Source of the DNA: Anaerolineaceae bacterium UBA3924
GTDB lineage: Bacteria; Chloroflexota; Anaerolineae; Anaerolineales; Anaerolineaceae
Direction: 5' to 3'
DNA: 13,548 nt
Assembly (NCBI GenBank): GCA_002385985.1
Contig: DGEO01000027.1
Coordinates: 127,544 to 141,091 of the forward strand
Shown here: positions 6,486 through 12,528 of the stretch, in pieces
How positions within the stretch are numbered: position 1 is the first letter of the stretch
Layout of the letters: each line of letters begins with the position of its first letter
Program-made: the position numbers and the translations under genes
Notes under the pieces: model-generated
Told to the model about the DNA's origin: nothing
The model's input: only the letters and a program-made list of their open reading frames with translations
Databases searched by the model: none

Positions 6486-8246
6486 TCAGGCCTTGTAGGG
6501 CACCTCGCGCACGCCCTGGCCGATTTCGTCCCACAGCTCGGCCAGGATCTGCAGCCCGGCGGGCAGGGCTTCCTCCAGCTTGACCAGCGTGCGCTCCCCC
6601 CGGTCGCGGCGCTTGAGCTCCACCTCGCCGTTCTTGAGTGTGCGCGGTCCGACGGTAATGCGCAGCGGCAGGCCGATCAGATCGGCGTCGTTGAACTTGA
6701 CCCCCGGGCTTTCCTCCCGGTCGTCGTAGAGCACCTCGACACCCGCGGCGTTCAATTCCTCGTACAGGCGGTCGGCCGCCTCGCGGGGGTAGGGATCGTT
6801 CTTGCCGGGCAGCAGAACCAGATGGACGGGGTAAGGAGCCACGGAGACCGGCCAGCACAGCCCGTGCTCGTCATGGTAATGCTCGGCGATGCAGGCCAGC
6901 AGCCGCCCCACGCCGATGCCGTAAGAACCCATGATCACCGGCTTGCTCTCGCCGGTCTCATCCAGGAAAGTGCATCCCATGGCCTGGCTGTAGCGCGTGC
7001 CCAGCTGGAAGATGTTGCCCACCTCGACGCCGCGCTCGGCCCGCATGGGCTGGCCGCACTCGGGGCAGGGATCACCGTGCCGGGCGGCGGCCAGGTCGGC
7101 CACCACATCGGCGGTGTAATCGCGCCCGTAGTTGACGTTGAGGTAGTGATAATCGGCCTGGTTGGCCCCGGAGACCAGATTCGCCGATGCGGTGATCAGG
7201 TCGTCCACCGCCACCAGCGCACCCTTTGTGCCGATGGGCGAGGCATACCCGGGCACCGCACCCACCGCCACAATTTCCTCTTCGGTGGCGGGGCGCAGCT
7301 CGCGGGCGTGGATGGCGTTGGCCAGCTTGGTTTCGTTCAGCTCCATGTCCCCGCGGACAATCGCCATGACCAGCCGCTCGCCATCCTCCACTTCGGCGGT
7401 CATGAAGACCACCTTGGCCGTCTTCGAAGCGGGGATGCCGAGAAAGTCCGCCAGCGCGTCGATGGTCCTGGCGCCGGGTGTGGGCACTTTGTCCAGCGGC
7501 AGGGGTTCTTCGGCGGACGGGGTGGGTTTGGCGAAGCGGGCCACCTGGCGGTTGGCGGAATAGCCGCAGGAATCGCACAGCAGCAGGGTGTCCTCGCCGC
7601 TCGAGGTCAGGTACATGAACTCGTGAGCCAGCCGGCCGCCCATCATGCCGGTGTCGGACTTGACCGCGATCACCGGCAGGCCGCAGCGCTGGAATATCCT
7701 GAAGTAAGCATGATAGTGGGCGCGGTACTGGCGGTCCAGCCCTTCCCAGTCGCGGTCCAGGCTGTAGGAGTCCTTCATGGTGAACTCGCGCACGCGCACC
7801 AGCCCGGCGCGGGGGCGGGGATCGTCGCGGAATTTCGTCTGGATGTGGTAGATCAGCTGGGGCAGCTGGCGGTAGGAATGGATCTCCCGGCGCACCAGGT
7901 CGCCGACCGCCTCCTCGTGGGTCATGGCCAGCACCAGGTCGCGGTCGCCGCGGTCCTTGAAGCGAGCCATTTCCGCGCCGATGGTCTGGTAGCGGCCGGT
8001 TTCCCTCCACAGGTCGGCCGGAAGCACCACCGGCATGGTGATCTCCTGCCCGCCGATGGCGTTGATCTCCTCCCGCAGGATGGCCTCGATGCGGTTCATC
8101 GCCCGGCGCGCCAGAGGCAGGTAGCTGAAGATGCCAGCCGCCACCTGGCGGATGAACCCGGCTCGCAGCAGCAGCTGGTGGCCTTCGGTCTGGGCTTCGG
8201 CGGGGGCCTCGCGCAGGGTCTGGCTGAACAGGCGGGTCATGCGCAT
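6486..8246 (-). CDS. proS: Prolyl-tRNA synthetase, bacterial type with editing domain
   Basis: The 586-residue class II synthetase attaches proline to tRNA-Pro in the cytosol. The catalytic core carries motif 2 as REFTMKDSYSL (153-163) after FRDDPRPR, and motif 3 as GSYGIGVGRL (440-449). Between them, about 225-400, is the insertion domain that deacylates Ala-tRNA-Pro, with a lysine at 278 near the place of the essential editing lysine in E. coli ProS. The C-terminal anticodon-binding domain begins near 470. Length matches E. coli ProS (572). I chose the ATG at 8246 because AAGGAG lies 8 bases upstream; the ATG at 8240 is too far from it, and the open frame to 8360 runs into the neighbouring gene. 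It lies 40 bp downstream of the cation transporter gene on the same strand and may be cotranscribed. No defect is seen. Confidence 0.97.
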   Translation of the reverse strand: MRMTRLFSQTLREAPAEAQTEGHQLLLRAGFIRQVAAGIFSYLPLARRAMNRIEAILREEINAIGGQEITMPVVLPADLWRETGRYQTIGAEMARFKDRGDRDLVLAMTHEEAVGDLVRREIHSYRQLPQLIYHIQTKFRDDPRPRAGLVRVREFTMKDSYSLDRDWEGLDRQYRAHYHAYFRIFQRCGLPVIAVKSDTGMMGGRLAHEFMYLTSSGEDTLLLCDSCGYSANRQVARFAKPTPSAEEPLPLDKVPTPGARTIDALADFLGIPASKTAKVVFMTAEVEDGERLVMAIVRGDMELNETKLANAIHARELRPATEEEIVAVGAVPGYASPIGTKGALVAVDDLITASANLVSGANQADYHYLNVNYGRDYTADVVADLAAARHGDPCPECGQPMRAERGVEVGNIFQLGTRYSQAMGCTFLDETGESKPVIMGSYGIGVGRLLACIAEHYHDEHGLCWPVSVAPYPVHLVLLPGKNDPYPREAADRLYEELNAAGVEVLYDDREESPGVKFNDADLIGLPLRITVGPRTLKNGEVELKRRDRGERTLVKLEEALPAGLQILAELWDEIGQGVREVPYKA

Positions 8247-8286
8247 GGGGGATTCTCCTTTCGAGGGGCAGGATGCGGGTGTCGGG

Positions 8287-9186
8287 CTAGCCTTCCCATC
8301 CGGTGGGTTCGATGTGCACGTAGGCCCGGTCCACTTCGGGCATGGCTTCCAGCGCTTCAATCACCCGGTCGGAGATGGCGTGGGTTTCACGCAGGCTCAG
8401 ATCGCCGTCGACGTTGATGTGCAGATCGACCACCAGCGTCGGCCCGGCATATTCGGTCACCAGGTGATGGACAGCCTCAACCCCGGGAACGCTCTGGGTG
8501 ATGCGGACGATCTCCTCCCGCAGCTCCTCCGGAGCGGCCGCGCCGGTCAGGTACCCCAGATTTTCCCGGCCGGCCAGGAAGGCCGCACGGAAGATCCACC
8601 CGGAAACCAGCAGGCCGGCGATGGGGTCAAAGATGGGCGCAATGAAATTGGAACCGAGGATGCCGAAGAAAGCGGCCAGCGAGGTCAGCACGTCAGAGAT
8701 GTGGTCCACCGCGGTGGTCTGCAGGGCCGGGCTGTTGGTTTGCTGCGCCAGCTTGCGGATGATCAGGAACATGAACACCTTCACCCCGGCGCTGAACAGC
8801 AGCACGAAAGTCGGTACGCCCAGTTCGATGGCCTGCGGCCCGGCCAGGAAGCGGTCAATGGACGCCCGGGCGGCTTCATAGGCGGCGAAGCTCATCGACA
8901 GGGTGACCACCAGGCCGACCAGCGGCTCAAAGCGGTGGTGGCCCTGCGGGTGGCCTTCGTCGGGCGGCTGGCGGGACATCCACAGCCCGGCCACCAGCAG
9001 GATCGAATAGAACACGTCGGAGATGGAGTTGGCCGCGTCGGCCAGCAGCGCGACGGAACCGGTCATGTAGGCGGCCAGGGCCTTGACCGAGGCCAGGGCG
9101 ACATTCCCCACCACAGTGATCCACAGCGCGCGGCGGTACAGACGGTTATCTTCCGGGGCGGGCTTGTATTCACGAATGGACTGCAT
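8287..9186 (-). CDS. Cation diffusion facilitator (CDF) metal exporter, Mn/Fe-type site
   Basis: The 299-residue inner-membrane protein should export divalent metal in exchange for protons. About six membrane segments occupy roughly 20-210, followed by a cytosolic ferredoxin-like metal-sensing domain (about 218-295). The transport site is formed by TM2 Asn53-x3-Asp57 (within LLADAANSISD) and TM5 Asp161-x3-Asp165 (VDHISDVLTS). Zinc CDFs usually have His-x3-Asp in TM5; Asp-x3-Asp with Asn in TM2 is typical of many Mn or Fe exporters, so I favour Mn(II) or Fe(II), by inference. The ATG at 9186 has GGAG 6 bases upstream. The short leader holds a terminator-like hairpin, suggesting attenuation. 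Divergent dps, an iron-oxidising protein, fits a metal and oxidative-stress context. proS follows after 40 bp. Confidence 0.9.
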   Translation of the reverse strand: MQSIREYKPAPEDNRLYRRALWITVVGNVALASVKALAAYMTGSVALLADAANSISDVFYSILLVAGLWMSRQPPDEGHPQGHHRFEPLVGLVVTLSMSFAAYEAARASIDRFLAGPQAIELGVPTFVLLFSAGVKVFMFLIIRKLAQQTNSPALQTTAVDHISDVLTSLAAFFGILGSNFIAPIFDPIAGLLVSGWIFRAAFLAGRENLGYLTGAAAPEELREEIVRITQSVPGVEAVHHLVTEYAGPTLVVDLHINVDGDLSLRETHAISDRVIEALEAMPEVDRAYVHIEPTGWEG

Positions 9187-9203
9187 TCAGTTCTCCATAA
9201 GAA

Positions 9204-9227
9204 AAAGGTGCGGAAGGCCGCACCTTT
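9204..9227 (-). terminator. Terminator-like hairpin in the CDF gene leader (possible attenuator)
   Basis: AAAGGTGCGG (9204-9213) and CCGCACCTTT (9218-9227) form a perfect 10-bp stem with a 4-base loop. On the minus strand the stem runs into TTTTTCTT, as in an intrinsic terminator. It lies between the candidate CDF promoter and the ribosome site, ending about 8 bases before GGAG. It could end transcription early, hide or expose the ribosome site, or simply protect the mRNA end. No known metal riboswitch motif was recognised. Confidence 0.65.
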
Positions 9228-9273
9228 GGTTGACAGTAATGACAGCAGGCTGAGTGCACCGCCTGTGATCCCG

Positions 9274-9282
9274 ATTGTATCA
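9274..9282 (-). promoter_or_regulatory. Extended -10 promoter for the CDF gene
   Basis: On the minus strand TGATACAAT matches the extended -10 pattern TGnTATAAT with one change. The -35 region is poor, which is common for extended -10 promoters. Transcription would start near 9267 and give a leader of about 80 bases containing the hairpin at 9204-9227. Confidence 0.5.
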
Positions 9283-9327
9283 CGAATTGGGGGAAAACCC
9301 TGAGCAGTCCTCGAGGGATGCTCCCCA

Positions 9328-9356
9328 TTGCTTGCCGCCCTGCCGGGGGGTATGCT
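9328..9356 (+). promoter_or_regulatory. Candidate sigma-70-type promoter for dps
   Basis: TTGCTT (9328-9333) and TATGCT (9351-9356) are spaced by 17 bases, with transcription expected near 9363, giving a leader of about 54 bases. The elements are moderate matches. Confidence 0.45.
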
Positions 9357-9361
9357 GAAAT

Positions 9362-9375
9362 TGTTCGCTGGAACA
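9362..9375. promoter_or_regulatory. Inverted repeat TGTTC-N4-GAACA, candidate operator of dps
   Basis: TGTTC (9362-9366) and GAACA (9371-9375) are perfect inverted arms around GCTG, right at the predicted dps transcription start. The position suits a repressor. It is not the GAAC-N4-GTTC LexA box of Gram-positives, nor a PerR or Fur box, so the regulator is unknown. Alternatively it forms a small hairpin at the 5' end of the mRNA. Confidence 0.4.
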
Positions 9376-9416
9376 TTCCCGGACGACTGAGAATGGAATA
9401 GGAGAAAGGATGGAAT

Positions 9417-9917
9417 ATGGCACAGAAAACCGCAGTGAAGACGAAAACTGACACCTCCGTGAAGCGGGGCGAATCCCCGGTGGTGGCGAAGCTGAACGGC
9501 CTGATCGCCGACAACACCGTGTACTACCAGAAGACCCGCCACTATCACTGGAATCTGGTGGGGGATCTGTTCTTCCAGCTTCACGAGCAGTTTGAGAAGG
9601 AGTACAGGGCCACCGAGGCGGATATTGACCAGCTTGCCGAGCGGGTGCGCGCGCTGGGGTATTACCCGATCCACACCATGGAGGCCATCCTGCAGCGGGC
9701 CACGCTGCGCGAGGACCCCGAGACTCCCGACCAGCACCAGATGGTGAGCCGGGCGCTGGTAGATCTGGATGCCATGTGCAGTGCGCTGAAAGAAGCCCAC
9801 GAAGTGGCCGAGGAGGCCAAAGACACAGGCACGGTCAACATGCTGGAAGATATGATCATGCAGCTGGAAAAGCGTGCCTGGATGATGCGCGCCTTCACCA
9901 AGGAGCCGCTGCGCTAA
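9417..9917 (+). CDS. dps: Dps-family ferroxidase / DNA-protection protein
   Basis: The 166-residue ferritin-like protein should form a hollow dodecamer that oxidises Fe(II), stores iron and protects DNA from peroxide. The family signature HYHWNLVGDLFFQLHEQFE (42-60) and DIDQLAERVRALG (69-81) are clear. The intersubunit ferroxidase ligands align as His44, His56, Glu60, Asp71 and Glu75, with Glu60 in the place of Asp67 in E. coli Dps. The N-terminal tail (about residues 1-18) is lysine-rich and probably disordered, like the DNA-binding tail of E. coli Dps. The ATG at 9417 follows AGGAGAAAGGA. It is a single-gene unit, divergent from the CDF exporter gene and convergent with the ABC operon, with hairpins after its stop. 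Regulation may involve the inverted repeat at 9362-9375. Confidence 0.95.
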   Translation: MAQKTAVKTKTDTSVKRGESPVVAKLNGLIADNTVYYQKTRHYHWNLVGDLFFQLHEQFEKEYRATEADIDQLAERVRALGYYPIHTMEAILQRATLREDPETPDQHQMVSRALVDLDAMCSALKEAHEVAEEAKDTGTVNMLEDMIMQLEKRAWMMRAFTKEPLR

Positions 9918-9934
9918 TCGTGGGAAACGGAAAA

Positions 9935-9949
9935 CCTCTCCCGGAGAGG
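9935..9949 (-). terminator. Hairpin with T-tract, terminator of the ABC operon
   Basis: CCTCTC (9935-9940) pairs with GAGAGG (9944-9949) around CCG. On the minus strand the stem is followed by TTTTCC, so it best serves the ABC operon ending at 9984. On the plus strand it lies 17 bases after the dps stop and is followed by only a weak T-run. Confidence 0.5.
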
Positions 9950-9960
9950 GGTTACCTGGG

Positions 9961-9987
9961 GTGGGCCTGGACGCTGTCCAGGCTCAC
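9961..9987. terminator. Strong 12-bp hairpin between dps and the ABC operon
   Basis: GTGGGCCTGGAC (9961-9972) pairs with GTCCAGGCTCAC (9976-9987) around GCT, with one G-T wobble. It overlaps the stop codon of the substrate-binding protein gene. Neither side has a good T-run; it probably helps end transcription from dps or protects the 3' end of the opposing mRNA. Confidence 0.5.
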
Positions 9988-10997
9988 TTGATTCCAGCCG
10001 CCTGTTCTAGCAGGGCGTTGGTAAAGACCTGCTCCACATCCACCTGCTGCATACCCTCGTACTCGATCAGCATTTGTGCCAGGCTCTCCCACTGCTCCCG
10101 CGTCTGCCAGCCCAGGCCGTGCTCATCGGTCAGGTCGCTGTGGGCATCCTCAATTTCCTCCAGCAGCATAAACAGCATGTGATCGCGGTCGGTTTCCGGG
10201 CCGGTGTACTGGAGGACGATGTCGACGGCCTTATCCGGGTGCTCTTCCGCATAGGCGATGCCCTGCAGGGCGGCCTTCAGGAAGCGCGTCAGCTGGTCGG
10301 TGTGGCTGGCCAGGGTCTCGTCGCTGGTGACGTAGGTCAGCCCCAGGCTGGGAACGCCGTAATCTTCCGGCGCCCACAGGCGCACGGGATGGCCCCACTG
10401 CTCCAGGATGTACGGCTCGTTGGACTTGTAGACCGGGTAGACGTCCACCCTGTCTTCCACCAGCAGGCGCGGGTCGAAGCCGACATTGACCAGCTCGATT
10501 TTGTCCAGGTCTGCCCCGGCGGCCTGAATCAGCGCGAACAGCTCGGGCGGCGGAGTGCCCTTGTAGCCCACACGTTTTCCTTCCCAGTCCTGCGGTGTGT
10601 GGATGCCGCTGGTATCGAGCGCGGCGAAGGCCTGCTGGCCCTGCTGGCCGATCAGAGCGATGGAAACCAGCGGCAGGCCCGGGTCCGAGCGGCGGCGCAG
10701 CAGGATGCCGGCGTCCTGGGTGGTGATGTGCACCTTGCCGGAGGACACCATCTGCAGGTGCTGCCCCTGCCCGGCGGAGTGCTCGATGGTCACTTCCAGG
10801 TTCTGCCCGGCGAAGAAGCCCTTTTCCTGGGCCACATACACACCGACGAAGGGCAGGTTGGCCTGGGGCTTGTAGCCGGCCATAAAGACCAGCTGGTCCG
10901 GCTCTTCAGGCGTGGACGCGGCGCCCGGCGTCTGGCAGCCGGAGAGGAACAGTGTGGAAACCAGCAGGAGGCAGATGAGACGGGATAGGTTGCGCAT
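9984..10997 (-). CDS. ABC transporter substrate-binding lipoprotein, SsuA/THI5/NMT1-like
   Basis: The 337-residue protein starts with a lipoprotein signal (basic MRNLSR, hydrophobic stretch, lipobox LSGC with Cys21), so the mature protein is anchored outside the cell membrane. The body has the NMT1/THI5 pattern: FVGVYVAQEKGFFAGQNLEV, then SGKVHITTQDAGILL and the hinge region WEGKRVGYKG. Relatives bind thiamine precursors (ThiY), riboflavin (RibY) or sulfonates and nitrate analogues. The strong YVAQEKGFF segment and the flavin-binding domain in the linked regulator point to a vitamin or its precursor, riboflavin or a pyrimidine being possible; this is inference. It is the last gene of its operon. 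The ATG at 10997 lies 4 bp after the permease stop, with GGAG inside the permease end. Confidence 0.9.
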   Translation of the reverse strand: MRNLSRLICLLLVSTLFLSGCQTPGAASTPEEPDQLVFMAGYKPQANLPFVGVYVAQEKGFFAGQNLEVTIEHSAGQGQHLQMVSSGKVHITTQDAGILLRRRSDPGLPLVSIALIGQQGQQAFAALDTSGIHTPQDWEGKRVGYKGTPPPELFALIQAAGADLDKIELVNVGFDPRLLVEDRVDVYPVYKSNEPYILEQWGHPVRLWAPEDYGVPSLGLTYVTSDETLASHTDQLTRFLKAALQGIAYAEEHPDKAVDIVLQYTGPETDRDHMLFMLLEEIEDAHSDLTDEHGLGWQTREQWESLAQMLIEYEGMQQVDVEQVFTNALLEQAAGIK

Positions 10998-11001
10998 GCA
11001 G

Positions 11002-11772
11002 TTACTCCACAGTTGAAGATGGCAGCCAGAACACCAGCCGGCGCTCGGCGTGTGCGAGCAGGCGGTACAGGCTGATGCCGATGGCGGCCAGGATCACGAT
11101 GGGGGCGAAGAGGTAGGGCAGGTTCAAATTGGCGTAGGCCAGCCACATCACCCGGCCCAACCCGCCGGAAGCCCCGGTCCACTCGGCCACCACCGCCCCG
11201 GTGATGGCCAGCGGCGCGCTGATTTTCAGCGCCGCGAAGATGTAAGGGACAGCCGAGGGTAGCCGCAGGTATAAGAACAGCTTCCACCGGCTGGCGCGCC
11301 AGGAGCGGAACAGATCCAGTAGTGCGCCGTCCACTCGCTGCAGGCCGCTGATCACGTTGACCAGCACCGGGAAAAAGGTCAGCAGCGCGGTGATGATGAT
11401 CTTGGGCAGCACGCCGAAGCCCAGCCACAGCGTGAGCAGCGGGGCGATGGCCACCAGCGGCGTGGATTTGATCATGATGGCCAGGCTCATCACCCCGGCT
11501 TCGATGTGCGGCACCAGCGTGAGCAGCACAGCAATGATCACCCCGGCCAGCACACCCAGCAGCAGCCCGGCCAGGGCTTCGCCGACGGTCAGCAGGGTGG
11601 CCTGGGCGTACATCGAGGCGTTTTGCGCCAGGGTCAGCAGGATGGTGGAGGGGGCGGGCAGCAGGTAGACCGGGACGGAGAACAGCCGCACGCCGCCTTC
11701 CCACAGCAGGACGAAGACCAGAACGATGATCAGCGCGGCGCGGGCGGAGGAATCAGGCGTGTGCGGCTTCAT
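11002..11772 (-). CDS. ABC transporter permease, SsuC/ThiX-like
   Basis: The 256-residue inner-membrane protein has about six hydrophobic segments (near 12-32, 60-85, 93-115, 121-143, 178-200 and 219-240). A cytoplasmic EAA-type loop runs from about 150 to 185 (FRSWRASRWKLFLYLRLPSA) and should contact the ATPase. It is of the BPD_transp_1 type used in sulfonate, nitrate, thiamine-precursor and riboflavin uptake, and probably works as a homodimer since only one permease is encoded. The first 20 bp overlap the end of the ATPase gene, and the ribosome site is weak, so translation is likely coupled. The substrate-binding lipoprotein follows after 4 bp. Confidence 0.92.
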   Translation of the reverse strand: MKPHTPDSSARAALIIVLVFVLLWEGGVRLFSVPVYLLPAPSTILLTLAQNASMYAQATLLTVGEALAGLLLGVLAGVIIAVLLTLVPHIEAGVMSLAIMIKSTPLVAIAPLLTLWLGFGVLPKIIITALLTFFPVLVNVISGLQRVDGALLDLFRSWRASRWKLFLYLRLPSAVPYIFAALKISAPLAITGAVVAEWTGASGGLGRVMWLAYANLNLPYLFAPIVILAAIGISLYRLLAHAERRLVFWLPSSTVE

Positions 11773-12526
11773 ACTGGTTCCGGTTGAGCGAAAGCGCCTG
11801 GCGCACCTGCAGCAGCACCTGCTGGAAGGCGGGATCGGCCTCCTCGCGGGGGTAGGGAAGCGGAACGTCTATGTCCGCGGCGATGCGCCCCGGCTGCGGG
11901 GTGAAGACCAGCACCCGGTTGGCCAGGCGCAGCGCTTCGTAGATGTTGTGCGTCACCCACAGCACGGTGGGGCGCAGCGGCTGCCACAGTTCCAGCAGAT
12001 CCTGAGAAAGGCGCTCGCGGGTCAGCTCGTCCAGCGCGGCGAAAGGCTCGTCCATCAGCCACAGGCTCGAGTCCAGGGTCAGCAGGCGGGCCAGGGCCAG
12101 GCGCTGCTGCATCCCCCCGGAGAGGGTGAAGGGGTAGGCCTCGGCGGCCGCCTCCAGGCCGACCATGCTGAGGGCCTCATCGGGGGACAGGCGCAGGCGG
12201 GTGCCTTCCGGCAGCACCCGGCGCAGGATGGCGATGTTGTCCCGCGCCGTCAGCCAGGGGAGCAAAGCGGGGCTCTGGCTCATCCAGGCGATGTGCTGCG
12301 CGGCGGCCGCCTGCGACGGGGTCAACCCGCCGTCGATCTCAATCCGCCCGGCGGTGGGCTGGATCAGGCTGGCAATCAGCCGTAAAAGGGTGGATTTGCC
12401 GCAGCCGCTCGGCCCCACCAGGGCCACGAACTGGCCGGAGGGCACGGTAAAGTCCACCGCTTCCAGCGCCGGCCGGGTCTTGCGGCCCGGGTACACGTGA
12501 CTCAGACAGGATACGGTTAAATCCAT
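11753..12526 (-). CDS. ABC transporter ATPase, SsuB/ThiZ-like
   Basis: The 257-residue cytosolic ATPase powers the uptake system. Walker A is GPSGCGKST (38-46, Lys44), the Q-loop is Gln84, the signature LSGGMQQR is at 135-142, Walker B LWLMDEP ends in Asp159-Glu160, and the switch histidine is His193. All nucleotide-binding residues are intact. Spacing of motifs and the lack of an extra regulatory domain fit the nitrate/sulfonate/thiamine-precursor group. The ATG at 12526 lies 2 bp after the regulator stop; no clear Shine-Dalgarno sequence is seen, so translation probably depends on ribosomes finishing the regulator. Its end overlaps the permease start by 20 bp. Confidence 0.95.
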   Translation of the reverse strand: MDLTVSCLSHVYPGRKTRPALEAVDFTVPSGQFVALVGPSGCGKSTLLRLIASLIQPTAGRIEIDGGLTPSQAAAAQHIAWMSQSPALLPWLTARDNIAILRRVLPEGTRLRLSPDEALSMVGLEAAAEAYPFTLSGGMQQRLALARLLTLDSSLWLMDEPFAALDELTRERLSQDLLELWQPLRPTVLWVTHNIYEALRLANRVLVFTPQPGRIAADIDVPLPYPREEADPAFQQVLLQVRQALSLNRNQYEAAHA

Positions 12527-12528
12527 CG

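Noticed and set aside
6822..8417. 531-codon open frame on the plus strand
   Set aside because: It is antisense to proS, has low-complexity His/Gly/Gln/Val-rich translation and no family motif; such frames are a by-product of GC-rich third positions.
9230..9258. TTGACA at 9230-9235 as -35 of a plus-strand promoter
   Set aside because: The sequence 17 bases later (AGTGCA) is not a -10, and the dps gene has a better placed promoter nearer its start.
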